Shown here one piece after another: positions 6,469 to 12,646 of a DNA stretch of 21,354 nt (the first letter of the stretch is position 1; the number at the start of each line of letters is the position of its first letter). The position numbers and the translations under genes were made by a program. This DNA is from a virus. The stretch is from IMG/VR virus record IMGVR_UViG_3300043410_000642, positions 1 through 21,354 of that record, one strand, 5' to 3'. The notes under the pieces were generated by a model. That model was not told where the DNA came from. It ran no database searches and saw only the letters and a program-made list of their open reading frames with translations.

Positions 6469-6611
6469 TTGAGATTTAGGAACAAGCCTACCTGTGCAAA
6501 TGCGTAACCAATCCAGATCATACCATTAGCGTACTCACCTTTGAGGCTCTGTAGCGTCCCAACAATAGCGTATCCGATACCTGTGCTACCTACGATTAAC
6601 ATTTCAACCAT
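6465..6611 (-). CDS. 48-residue membrane protein, probably two helices
   Basis: Begins MVEMLIVGSTGIGYAIVG and ends AFAQVGLFLNLK. There are two hydrophobic stretches (about residues 3-18 and 33-46) separated by a polar turn (SLKGEYANG), which suggests a two-pass membrane protein. The open frame extends upstream, but AGGAG lies seven to eight bases before this ATG. The longer version would overlap the preceding gene further, so I take the shorter one. The previous gene ends three bases inside it. It could be holin-like in shape, but nothing else supports lysis and no endolysin is nearby. Confidence 0.66.
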   Translation of the reverse strand: MVEMLIVGSTGIGYAIVGTLQSLKGEYANGMIWIGYAFAQVGLFLNLK

Positions 6612-6777
6612 TACGAAGCTCCTGAAGTTTTGTTTCATACCAATGTGTTTCTTTACCTTTTTTAGCCCATCCATATCGTGTCATTAACACAGGATTGGAA
6701 AACATAGGGTGGTTTATAACTTTTGATTCTTGGACAGGTACATTATCTTCGAGGTCTTCAGCCATTTCACGAATCAT
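6604..6777 (-). CDS. 57-residue hypothetical protein
   Basis: Reads MIREMAEDLEDNVPVQESK, continues through NPVLMTRYGWAKKGKETHWY and ends ETKLQELRNG. It has an acidic N-terminus and a basic, aromatic C-terminus with no membrane segment. The start overlaps the upstream stop as ATGA with GAGGAAA before it, and the end overlaps the next ATG, so it fits the operon exactly. Unrecognised. Confidence 0.68.
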   Translation of the reverse strand: MIREMAEDLEDNVPVQESKVINHPMFSNPVLMTRYGWAKKGKETHWYETKLQELRNG

Positions 6778-7037
6778 GTATTTTTCCTCTTTAACATAGC
6801 TTCAACATCTTCCATCAACTGTCGAGCTTCAGGATCTGCAAGCGCTTCACAAGGGTCTGCGCTAACTAAACACTCATTACGTTCCTCATCTGTTAAACCT
6901 TTCCAGTTAGCTATTGGTTGAGCAGTGTAAAGAAGTGTTCCAACACGAGGCCAGTTATCTGTTAGTCCCTGTAGTCGAGGCCCTTCTACACCCCAATCAA
7001 CTACCTTTGCAACAGGTCGATTAAGTTTATCAATCAT
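6774..7037 (-). CDS. Small accessory phage protein, degenerate 'LTDEE' module
   Basis: An 87-residue protein with two parts. The N-terminal half (PVAKVVDWGVEGPRLQGL to VGTLLYTAQPI) resembles a short beta-rich module common in phage accessory proteins. The C-terminal half (GLTDEERNECL to VEAMLKRKNT) is a divergent copy of the helical module seen at 6268-6468 and 9878-10336. The start has AGGAAG upstream and overlaps the preceding gene by 8 bases. The function is not known; such proteins are usually dispensable and vary between related phages, which is a general observation and not shown here. Confidence 0.7.
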   Translation of the reverse strand: MIDKLNRPVAKVVDWGVEGPRLQGLTDNWPRVGTLLYTAQPIANWKGLTDEERNECLVSADPCEALADPEARQLMEDVEAMLKRKNT

Positions 7038-7362
7038 GATTGATCTTCCTCGCTCGAATTATTTTAGCTGCATTTTTTAAAGCACTTCGTCCCTCAGGGA
7101 TCCAGTAAAAATCACTATTCTCTGATAAATACAGATAATCGCATACTTCTGCACAAGCTTCACGTTCTAACAGAAGAGCCTCTTTAGCCCATTCGTGCGG
7201 CCCAGCATAAATCATACGCTCACGTTCTTCAGTTGCCACAATTTTAAAAAGATCAAACATCTGATGAAGTGTTAAAGAATAGTGAATTGAGCGTTTAGGT
7301 TTACTGGTTAATTCACATACCCGTAGCGATCTTGTAATCCGAATAACATCATCTTCTGTCAT
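7030..7362 (-). CDS. Hypothetical phage protein with 'LEREACAEVC' helix
   Basis: A 110-residue soluble protein starting MTEDDVIRITRSLRV, with good AAGGAG before the ATG. The central segment EALLLEREACAEVCDYLYL and the C-terminal ALKNAAKIIRARK are helical modules that recur in small phage proteins of unknown function. Histidine 31 and two later cysteines are present but form no clear metal site. Both ends overlap their neighbours by 4-8 bases. I give no function. Confidence 0.72.
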   Translation of the reverse strand: MTEDDVIRITRSLRVCELTSKPKRSIHYSLTLHQMFDLFKIVATEERERMIYAGPHEWAKEALLLEREACAEVCDYLYLSENSDFYWIPEGRSALKNAAKIIRARKINHD

Positions 7363-7469
7363 TTTACTTGCTCCTTATCCCATAAATACCCAAGATAGAA
7401 CCCCGAGACAAATTCAAAGATTAAAAATAAAATCCAGTTTAAATGTTCAAAAAAGTCACGTTCAATCAT
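7359..7469 (-). CDS. 36-residue single-pass membrane peptide
   Basis: Starts MIERDFFEHLNWILFLIFEF and ends GYLWDKEQVK. A charged start, a 17-20 residue hydrophobic helix and a charged tail predict a single-pass membrane peptide. It exactly fills the gap between the primase-helicase (ATGA overlap at the start, with GGAGGA before it) and the next gene (ATGA overlap at the end). Those two junctions are the evidence for coding. Role unknown. Confidence 0.68.
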   Translation of the reverse strand: MIERDFFEHLNWILFLIFEFVSGFYLGYLWDKEQVK

Positions 7470-9067
7470 AGTTCCTCCATAGTAACTTCAATCATTCTTC
7501 CGGTTTGCTGATCATACAAGAGACTTCCAGCAGGGCCAGTGGCGCCGTTATAACGATTCTTCGCGACAGCAACCTTTGTTGTATTCCTCACAACAGGATC
7601 ATCACTCATGGAGTTACGTTCCAAGGTAATAACAGCATCAGACAACTGAGCAATAGCACCAGAGCCACGTAACTGAGATAGGGATACCGCCGAACCATCT
7701 TCATGTCCTTTGTCAGTGTTAGGTCGTTTAAGATGTGAGACGCAGATCAAAGTAATGCCTGTCTCTTGTACCAATGTACGTAGCCTTGTCATCAAGACAT
7801 CAATAGACTTACGCTCATCATTCCCATCCATACCAGAGACAACGAGAGAGATGTGATCCAAAAACACAACACGACAATCACAAGCGCGGGCCATGTATCG
7901 AATGCGATTAAGCACGTTGTCAATAGCAAGGGAGCCGAAATGGTCAAAGAGAAACACACGATTAGTGCCCAGAGTAGCATCGAAGGCCTCCTTTAATTCT
8001 CGTTCGGTGACTTCAGTGTCTGGTAAATGCAGTTTTTTGTTTGCGTGCAGTGACATGATCGACCTTGCAGTCTTCCGCACTGATTCTTCAAGGAACATTC
8101 CTCCAATATTCCATTTTGTTGTTCGGAGAATTGTGAAAAGAATCTCTCTAAGAAATTGAGATTTTCCGAGACCGCTACCAGCCGTGACTGTAATAAGTTC
8201 AGCTGACCTAAGGCCATAGAGTAACTCGTTGAGTCCTTTGAAGGGATAGAAGGCTTCTGCGACTGGTTCAGGTGAAGATACGCTGTCCCAAAGTGTTGAG
8301 GCTTGGATGATCCCATCGGGTACATAACTCTCAGCTCTCCACCACTGGTTAACGTATTCAGCTCCTCGTCCGTTAATGAGGTAATCACAGGCATCTTTGC
8401 ACTCCTTTAAATGTTTAACGATTTTAACCTTGTTTCCGAACAGTTCAGCAACTTCTTTAGCAGCCTTCTGTCCAACTTCATCAGCATCGAAGCAGATCAC
8501 GATAGTCTCAAAGCTATCTAGGTACTCATACTGAGCCTTGCAGTCTTTAACAGCCGCTGAAGCCCCATTACGGATGCTCACAGTAGGCCACTTGCTGCCT
8601 GTCATCTGATAAGAAGCTAATGCGTCTAACTCACCTTCAACGATGGTGATGTACTTACCCTCTTTCTGAAACAAGTTTTGTCCAAAGAGTGTAGCTTTGT
8701 TGAAGTTCCCTGCAATGGAAAACGTCTTGTTCTCTACAGATCGAATCTTTTCAGCTACCTTAGCACCTGTTTCATCAAAATAAGGATAGTAGTGTTTACC
8801 ATCTGCTTGAGTAACACCAAAGTATTCACAAGTATCCCGTGAGATACCTCGATCTACGATAGCCTTAACTTCTCCATGTTGTTTCATTTGAAATACCTTT
8901 GTATGTTGTTTTTGTACAACAGGTTCATGTTCATCGGCACTGCGTGTGTATGTATTGCAACTATGACAATACGAATGTCCATCATCATAGAGACTGTTGG
9001 CGTCTGAGCTACCACAATGGTCACACGATGTGTGCTTGATGAATTTAGAAGCAACTTTTAGATTCAT
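7466..9067 (-). CDS. DNA primase-helicase (T7 gp4-like)
   Basis: Unwinds DNA at the fork and makes primers for the lagging strand. The N-terminal zinc-binding domain has CDHC (15-18) and CHSC (34-37). The TOPRIM primase core has VEGELDAL (Glu144, Asp148) and CFDADEVG (Asp194, Asp196). The RecA-like helicase has Walker A GSGLGKS (297-303), Walker B VVFLDH (Asp404) and SHLKRP (445-450), followed by the SQLRGSGAIAQLSDAVI segment. I prefer MNLKVASKF, preceded by GAAAGG, to the ATG eight codons earlier; this gives 533 residues against 566 in T7. An internal Met61 with its own site could give a shorter helicase form. The first 23 bases overlap the preceding gene. Confidence 0.96.
   Translation of the reverse strand: MNLKVASKFIKHTSCDHCGSSDANSLYDDGHSYCHSCNTYTRSADEHEPVVQKQHTKVFQMKQHGEVKAIVDRGISRDTCEYFGVTQADGKHYYPYFDETGAKVAEKIRSVENKTFSIAGNFNKATLFGQNLFQKEGKYITIVEGELDALASYQMTGSKWPTVSIRNGASAAVKDCKAQYEYLDSFETIVICFDADEVGQKAAKEVAELFGNKVKIVKHLKECKDACDYLINGRGAEYVNQWWRAESYVPDGIIQASTLWDSVSSPEPVAEAFYPFKGLNELLYGLRSAELITVTAGSGLGKSQFLREILFTILRTTKWNIGGMFLEESVRKTARSIMSLHANKKLHLPDTEVTERELKEAFDATLGTNRVFLFDHFGSLAIDNVLNRIRYMARACDCRVVFLDHISLVVSGMDGNDERKSIDVLMTRLRTLVQETGITLICVSHLKRPNTDKGHEDGSAVSLSQLRGSGAIAQLSDAVITLERNSMSDDPVVRNTTKVAVAKNRYNGATGPAGSLLYDQQTGRMIEVTMEEL
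8885..8900 (-). promoter_or_regulatory. Possible internal translation start of the helicase (T7 gp4B-like)
   Basis: On the minus strand AAAGG is followed eight bases later by an in-frame ATG (codon 61, MKQHGEVKAIVDR). This lies just after the zinc-binding domain. T7 makes a short helicase-only gp4B by starting at Met64 in the same place. The sequence shows the site and spacing; use of the start is inference. Confidence 0.45.
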
Positions 9068-9302
9068 TGTTAAGCCTTTCACAAATATCATCGTTCATCT
9101 CAAACACACGTAATCCTAAGAGCTTCCTACCATCATTGGTCTTAATCATAGAAGCCTTTTTACGATGGTATGCAGCACGTTTAAGCTCATTCTGTCTATC
9201 CATAGCCTCACGAGTATGAACCCTACGTTTAACTGTAAGACGTTCAGGTGCTACATACTCAAAAGGCCAGCATTCTTTGATGTGTACTGATTTATAAATC
9301 AC
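9045..9302 (-). CDS. Basic hypothetical protein, 85 residues, GTG start
   Basis: Reads (M)IYKSVHIKECWPFEYV, with a strongly basic middle (VKRRVHTREAMDRQNELKRA, then YHRKKASMIK). That could bind nucleic acid, although there is no recognisable fold. The start is a GTG overlapping the upstream stop as GTGA, with AGGAG seven bases before it. Its end overlaps the primase-helicase by 23 bases. Position just ahead of the helicase suggests it is expressed with the replication proteins. Confidence 0.7.
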   Translation of the reverse strand: MIYKSVHIKECWPFEYVAPERLTVKRRVHTREAMDRQNELKRAAYHRKKASMIKTNDGRKLLGLRVFEMNDDICERLNNESKSCF

Positions 9303-9628
9303 ATTGATTCTCCTATTTCTGCTGCTGCTCTTACGATTGCTCGGCGGGTTGCTGCGTATGGGTCGTTACCGTGAAGCATCTCATCCAAACCTTCGTGCCC
9401 GTTTGTTGCCGCCGTGAAAAAGTCTGTCACATTTACCAAAAGTTTCAACTTCACAGCCAGCCGCAACGCATCGCCATCGTCTGTTAGTGGGTTCCAAGCA
9501 AACCAATTCGCTTCTTTAAAAGACGCCATTGGTCTGTGCAAGTTCATTGCTGTGTATGAATCCCAATCCAAATTAAGTCCAGTCGCTTTAGCAGCTAGCT
9601 CTAACAATTCTTTGTCAGATGTAGTCAT
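9299..9628 (-). CDS. Accessory phage protein with 'WNPLTDDGDALRLAVKL' segment
   Basis: A 109-residue protein starting MTTSDKELLELAAKATGL. The middle FAWNPLTDDGDALRLAVKL (48-66) and the end ATRRAIVRAAAEIG (93-106) match a family of small phage proteins I associate with Burkholderiales phages (DUF2591-like), function unknown. Two adjacent ATGs exist; the second is better spaced from GGGAG. The gene is visibly richer in GC than the replication genes around it. It overlaps the upstream zinc-motif gene by 14 bases. Confidence 0.76.
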   Translation of the reverse strand: MTTSDKELLELAAKATGLNLDWDSYTAMNLHRPMASFKEANWFAWNPLTDDGDALRLAVKLKLLVNVTDFFTAATNGHEGLDEMLHGNDPYAATRRAIVRAAAEIGESM

Positions 9629-9881
9629 CATCAACTCCCTCACAAGGCTCTACACCTGTGCCGTGACACCTACGACAAGCAGCCCCATCGTAGTCACCTT
9701 CACCGCATCCACCGCACCATGTGCAAGTGTCATCGTATTCTTCATCAAAGTCTTCAATGTTATCTTCTTCAATCATAGCTTTATCCTTTCCGAAAATAGT
9801 ATCCCATCCACGTTGGTAGGCTTTATTGTCCTCGTTACGTCTTACTGAACCCTTACCACCATCACTCATTGGTTTACTCAT
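9615..9881 (-). CDS. Small protein with DnaJ-type zinc-finger repeats
   Basis: An 88-residue protein. It starts MSKPMSDGGKGSVRRNEDNK, followed by an acidic linker, then CTWCGGCGEG (53-62) and CRRCHGTGVEPC (69-80). These are two CxxCxGxG-like units, as in the zinc centre of DnaJ, so it probably binds zinc. The target is unknown. GGAGAAG precedes the ATG, which overlaps the upstream stop as ATGA. It belongs to the GC-richer accessory cluster. Confidence 0.74.
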   Translation of the reverse strand: MSKPMSDGGKGSVRRNEDNKAYQRGWDTIFGKDKAMIEEDNIEDFDEEYDDTCTWCGGCGEGDYDGAACRRCHGTGVEPCEGVDDDYI

Positions 9882-10336
9882 GTGTTCTTCTCCTTGAGTT
9901 TGGCTTCAACCAACTTTGCAACTTCGTGAGCGACTTCATCGGGTCGTTGACCAAACCATGCTTGGTCTTTGTTAACAATATTCATCCACTCAATATCCGT
10001 CAGCCCAACCCATGTTCGCTGTGGTGGGGTGATGTTCGCAAACGCGGCCTTGCACATACTCATGCACTTTGCCCAGCCTTCTGCATAACCATCCTCAAAC
10101 AGCACAGGAGACTGCCCTTTACTTGGCGGCATGGTCGGCCACGCCACAGGCTCCAAATGCTCGCTAACGCTGCGCTGCTCTGGCTCTTTGGGTTGTGTCA
10201 AGACTTTTTTAGCAAATTGCCGAACTTTTGAGCGTAATTCAAAATAACCATAATCCGTGTGGTGCATATTTGCCAAATCAAACGCCAGCTTCAATGCTTC
10301 TTCGGTACTCCGTACCTTTGTTTTTGTTGTGTTCAT
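9878..10336 (-). CDS. Accessory phage protein with C-terminal 'EAKLKEKNT' module
   Basis: A 152-residue protein beginning MNTTKTKVRSTEEALKLAFD. It has a helical N-terminal part, a middle with GYAEGWAKCMSMCKAAF, and the C-terminal module GLTDIEWMNIVNKDQAW to LVEAKLKEKNT, shared with two other proteins in this window. I start it at the ATG with AAGGA eight bases upstream. An ATG 15 codons earlier, overlapping the previous stop as ATGA, is the alternative. GC content is clearly above that of most of the window, and a GC-rich stretch lies in the middle of the gene. Function unknown; recent acquisition is plausible. Confidence 0.74.
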   Translation of the reverse strand: MNTTKTKVRSTEEALKLAFDLANMHHTDYGYFELRSKVRQFAKKVLTQPKEPEQRSVSEHLEPVAWPTMPPSKGQSPVLFEDGYAEGWAKCMSMCKAAFANITPPQRTWVGLTDIEWMNIVNKDQAWFGQRPDEVAHEVAKLVEAKLKEKNT

Positions 10337-10377
10337 AGGTTTAATCCTTCCATATTCTCGTTTACGCCACCCTGACG

Positions 10378-10587
10378 TCATATCTTGACGTTATCCCATT
10401 TAGACAAGTCAGTTATGATGTCCGCTAGAACGGTCTCAGAGACACCTTTGTAGGCTTGGTAGCCTTGGGTATACCCTTTAAGACTTTCGAGCATCTGACA
10501 GGCTTCTAGCCCTTTGAGAGCACATTTATACGCATAGACTTGTTCAGGTTTAGACAAATCATATTCTAAGGTTAGTTTTCCACTCAT
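10378..10587 (-). CDS. Hypothetical phage protein, 69 residues
   Basis: Starts MSGKLTLEYDLSKPEQVYAY and ends DIITDLSKWDNVKI. It has the 'strand, then DLSKPEQ, then helices' pattern of several small phage proteins of unknown role. AAAGGTG lies ahead of the ATG at longer than ideal spacing, inside the preceding tiny hydrophobic frame, so it may rely on coupling. No metal site or membrane segment. Confidence 0.7.
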   Translation of the reverse strand: MSGKLTLEYDLSKPEQVYAYKCALKGLEACQMLESLKGYTQGYQAYKGVSETVLADIITDLSKWDNVKI

Positions 10588-10640
10588 TTTAATGACACCT
10601 TTATCAAAGTTAAGATAAATACAAACAAAGAGATCACCAT
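10584..10640 (-). CDS. Possible 18-residue hydrophobic micropeptide
   Basis: MVISLFVFILTLIKVSLK. Its ATG overlaps the stop of the upstream gene by seven bases, GGGGA precedes it, and its TGA overlaps the next ATG (ATGA). Those junctions mirror the real genes of this operon, and it fills an otherwise empty 46-base gap. It is so short that chance cannot be excluded; its use may be mainly to couple translation of the next gene. Confidence 0.42.
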   Translation of the reverse strand: MVISLFVFILTLIKVSLK

Positions 10641-10828
10641 GTTTTGTTCCCCATAGCAGTCCTTAAGTCACCAATGACTTTATCGTATCCATAGACAACA
10701 ATCAATTCCACGAAATCGTTGATTGTATGGACATAGTGACTTTCGTGCATCATAGCGTTTAAGTCATCATCTACGTTTAGAGTTGAACCTCTAACTTCTT
10801 TTTCGTTTGTAGACATAGAATCTTTCAT
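10634..10828 (-). CDS. Hypothetical acidic protein, 64 residues
   Basis: Begins MKDSMSTNEKEVRGSTLNVD and contains INDFVELIVVYGYDKVIGDL, a probable helix followed by a helix or strand. A strong GAGGGG lies seven bases ahead of the first ATG, so I prefer it to the Met at codon 5. It is the first gene after a 95-base repeat-rich intergenic stretch and may therefore have its own control. Family unknown. Confidence 0.72.
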   Translation of the reverse strand: MKDSMSTNEKEVRGSTLNVDDDLNAMMHESHYVHTINDFVELIVVYGYDKVIGDLRTAMGNKTW

Positions 10829-10923
10829 GTTGTATCCCCTCTTTTACTTTAAAGTAGTTTTAAAGATAATAAACAATAAAGTATGGTATTTACTTTAATG
10901 TAGCTTTAATGACATAGAAGACT
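10829..10923 (-). promoter_or_regulatory. Intergenic control stretch with CTTTAAWG repeats
   Basis: This is the longest gap in the leftward operon. It holds five copies of CTTTAAAG or CTTTAATG or close variants, at 10847, 10858 (one mismatch), 10893, 10904 and 10922. Two pairs lie 11 bases apart, about one helical turn. The first copy sits in a perfect 12-bp palindrome, TACTTTAAAGTA (10845-10856), which recurs at 13771-13782 before the terminase genes. No clear -35/-10 pair is visible. A repressor or activator site is the most natural reading, but the region is AT-rich and some matches may be chance. Confidence 0.45.
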
Positions 10924-11181
10924 TTAAAGATCATTAGAGTTATCTTTAGAGTATTGCAAGAAGTGTGCCAAGTCTTCTACATCATCGTCAATGACGTCAA
11001 GATCGTCATCAATCTCATCAAGATCAGCCTCTGTGATTAAGTCTTTTCTGTCGATGGTGGGCACAAACGGCTTCACATCTTCAAAACAAACCTTGCACAA
11101 GTCAATAAACTGGAATGTGTTAGCGTTACGACGAGTAGATTCAAACTCAGTCAGTAAACGATCGCAGCAGCTACAATGCAT
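10924..11181 (-). CDS. Small zinc-ribbon-like protein with acidic tail
   Basis: An 85-residue protein starting MHCSCCDRLLTEFESTRRNA. Cys3, Cys5 and Cys6, then LCKVC (Cys29, Cys32), make up a small zinc-ribbon candidate. The second half is very acidic (EADLDEIDDDLDVIDDDVED). Similar 'CSCC..LLTEFEST' proteins occur in many phages, with no role that I can name. GGAG stands before the ATG next to a small hairpin at 11193-11206. An acidic tail might mimic DNA or bind a host enzyme, but that is speculation. Confidence 0.74.
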   Translation of the reverse strand: MHCSCCDRLLTEFESTRRNANTFQFIDLCKVCFEDVKPFVPTIDRKDLITEADLDEIDDDLDVIDDDVEDLAHFLQYSKDNSNDL

Positions 11182-11192
11182 TTTAAGTCTCC

Positions 11193-11206
11193 ACCCTAGT
11201 CAGGGT
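11193..11206 (-). other. Small stem-loop beside a ribosome-binding site
   Basis: A perfect five-base inverted repeat, ACCCT/AGGGT with a four-base loop, lies a few bases ahead of the GGAG of the zinc-ribbon gene. No T-run follows, so it is not a classic terminator. It could affect initiation or mRNA stability. Confidence 0.35.
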
Positions 11207-11238
11207 ATTGGTTGATGAAATTACAGGTCTTGGTGATC

Positions 11239-11352
11239 CTATAAAGGGCTTTCAGGGACATTCTTGAGTTGTTCTTCCGCGTACTTACGCTGTTGCTCGG
11301 GTGTCCAAGGCACAGGTGGGCACTGTGACGGAAAAGGCCATACATTGTTCAT
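11239..11352 (-). CDS. 37-residue proline-rich peptide
   Basis: Reads MNNVWPFPSQCPPVPWTPEQ, then QRKYAEEQLKNVPESPL. The N-terminal half is Pro/Trp rich and the second half is a charged helix. GGAG lies seven bases ahead of the ATG, and it begins five bases after the preceding stop. Not recognised. Confidence comes from spacing and binding site only. Confidence 0.58.
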   Translation of the reverse strand: MNNVWPFPSQCPPVPWTPEQQRKYAEEQLKNVPESPL

Positions 11353-11356
11353 TAAG

Positions 11357-11512
11357 TCACTCCACTTCAATATCATCGACATAGGCATCTAAGCCCGGAT
11401 TGTCTTTATTTACCTGTTTTGCTTGTTGCTCTGCATCATCTTTGTTTTGATGATAACTGACAATTTCATCATAATCGTACCCTGTTTGGTACTTAACTAC
11501 ATAAATCACCAT
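11357..11512 (-). CDS. 51-residue hypothetical protein
   Basis: Begins MVIYVVKYQTGYDYDEIVSY and ends DAYVDDIEVE. A beta strand, a charged helix (NKDDAEQQAKQVNKD) and a final strand suggest a small alpha/beta fold. The ATG has GGAG eight bases upstream and overlaps the preceding 20-residue frame. Function unknown. Confidence 0.66.
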   Translation of the reverse strand: MVIYVVKYQTGYDYDEIVSYHQNKDDAEQQAKQVNKDNPGLDAYVDDIEVE

Positions 11513-11568
11513 AGTTCATGCTCCAAGATTAGATCAACACAGAATAGACAAATGAGAATCGTTATCAT
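11506..11568 (-). CDS. Possible 20-residue hydrophobic micropeptide
   Basis: MITILICLFCVDLILEHELW. It starts as an ATGA overlap with the upstream stop, with GAGGTG seven bases before, and ends seven bases inside the next gene. Hydrophobic, with two Cys. The good binding site and junctions favour real translation, but length alone gives no support. Confidence 0.45.
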   Translation of the reverse strand: MITILICLFCVDLILEHELW

Positions 11569-11924
11569 TTAGAGTCACCTCTAATTGTAGGGAATGAATC
11601 TAAAGGGTTTTTACCTTCAAAATAGGCGTCTTGCAAGGCCGTAGATGGCTCTTTCACCAATGAATCCTTGAATTCTTGGTAGGCATCAGGGTCATCCCAG
11701 TAAGACAACATCCTATGCTTATCCCATGCGTCATAGCGTTCACTAATGAACATGGCAAATTCACAATCTAAGTCACCTGATTCAAACTTACTTTCAAATT
11801 CTGATTCATTCATTCTATTATCTCCGTATAAGTTACCACAGTTAAGACAAGCCAAAGCCTTTGGTATACCTACGTTAGCGTAATCCCAATTAGGTGAGTT
11901 ACATTTTGGACATCTCCGCATCAT
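11565..11924 (-). CDS. Zinc-ribbon protein, 119 residues
   Basis: The N-terminus MMRRCPKCNSPNWDYANVG with CLNCGN (Cys27, Cys30) is a C-x2-C...C-x2-C zinc ribbon. The rest (from MNESEFESKFESGDLDCEF) is acidic and helical with many aromatic residues. The start overlaps the previous stop as TAATG with AGGAG before it. A second ATG at codon 38 also has GGAGA ahead, so a ribbon-less product is possible. The zinc ribbon suggests nucleic-acid or polymerase binding, but no partner is evident. Confidence 0.72.
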   Translation of the reverse strand: MMRRCPKCNSPNWDYANVGIPKALACLNCGNLYGDNRMNESEFESKFESGDLDCEFAMFISERYDAWDKHRMLSYWDDPDAYQEFKDSLVKEPSTALQDAYFEGKNPLDSFPTIRGDSK

Positions 11925-12169
11925 TACTCTCCTAAGTTATAGGTTAAATTGTCGATACTATCCCCGAAGTTATCCCATTCCCTGTAAAAGTCTAGGTCAT
12001 CATCGGTAGACAGTTGATTGATTACAGGTGAGTACTTTTCTATTACCTTTTTAGCCTGAGACAATAGGTATAGCAGTTCATCACGTGTAGACACAAGTTC
12101 ATCACATAGAGGATTGCCTTCAGCCCATAGACGGCGTTCTAGAGATACAAAGTCATTGTTATTAAGCAT
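11924..12169 (-). CDS. Hypothetical helical protein, 81 residues
   Basis: Starts MLNNNDFVSLERRLWAEGNP. The sequence is mostly amphipathic helix (RDELLYLLSQAKKVIEKY) with an acidic end. It has no cysteine pair or membrane segment. It lies 12 bases after the previous gene and overlaps the next by one base. Not recognised. Confidence 0.7.
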   Translation of the reverse strand: MLNNNDFVSLERRLWAEGNPLCDELVSTRDELLYLLSQAKKVIEKYSPVINQLSTDDDLDFYREWDNFGDSIDNLTYNLGE

Positions 12170-12181
12170 GGTTTATCCCTC

Positions 12182-12511
12182 TTAAAATTGAACATAAACG
12201 AGGTTGCATTGATCTGATGTTTGACCAATAAGAATCGAGGCTGATTCAATAAAGTCTTTAACCTGCTGAATATGCTCTTGCTCTGTGTCTTCAGGGCTTA
12301 ACTCAATCCCGTATAAATCAGCAATTTCACTATAATGCCCTTCTGAGTATTCACAGCAGATACCGATAACGTCTAACTCCACATCAGAGCCACAGTCGTT
12401 GAGATAGTCGAAGATTAAGCCTAGAGCCTCATAACTGAACTGGTCACCACGACCGCAGCGGTGGAACTGGTCACGGAATTGTGAAGCGGTGTCAATGGTT
12501 TGGTAAATCAT
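12182..12511 (-). CDS. Conserved-type hypothetical protein, 109 residues
   Basis: Begins MIYQTIDTASQFRDQFHRCG and contains QFSYEALGLIFDYLNDCG and ELDVIGICCEYSEGHYSEI. This arrangement (F-R-D...FSYEAL..LFDYL...ELDVI..CCEYSE) recurs in small proteins of phages and mobile elements, often near early genes. I know of no established function. It is acidic overall. A loosely placed AAGGAT stands well upstream of the start. Confidence 0.78.
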   Translation of the reverse strand: MIYQTIDTASQFRDQFHRCGRGDQFSYEALGLIFDYLNDCGSDVELDVIGICCEYSEGHYSEIADLYGIELSPEDTEQEHIQQVKDFIESASILIGQTSDQCNLVYVQF

Positions 12512-12538
12512 GGTCTTGATCCTTAAGAGGTTGATTGA

Positions 12539-12616
12539 TTACAGAGTAAGCCACACTACCACAATAGCGATAGCATAGAGCCAGTATAGTACAGTTTGAC
12601 TGATAGAGTTGTTCAT
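12539..12616 (-). CDS. 25-residue membrane peptide
   Basis: MNNSISQTVLYWLYAIAIVV followed by VWLTL. A polar start is followed by a single hydrophobic helix with Trp and Tyr at its ends. AAGGG lies seven bases ahead of the ATG. It occupies the otherwise empty 135 bases between two genes. A longer frame on the same strand at 12492-12689 overlaps it but has no binding site and an unlikely composition. Role unknown. Confidence 0.55.
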   Translation of the reverse strand: MNNSISQTVLYWLYAIAIVVVWLTL

Positions 12617-12646
12617 GATAGTTTCCCTTAGATTGATTGTGGCTGA

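Noticed and set aside
6465-6611. Holin assignment for the two-helix membrane protein
   Set aside because: Shape alone is compatible, but no endolysin or spanin gene is near and it sits among replication genes.
7993-8394. 133-codon frame within the primase-helicase in another frame on the same strand
   Set aside because: It covers the linker and Walker regions of a firm gene, and the product shows no domain.
9414-9848. 144-codon plus-strand frame opposite two leftward genes
   Set aside because: Both minus-strand genes have good starts, overlaps and recognisable motifs. The plus frame has no binding site and is Ser/Thr/Val rich as expected for an antisense shadow.
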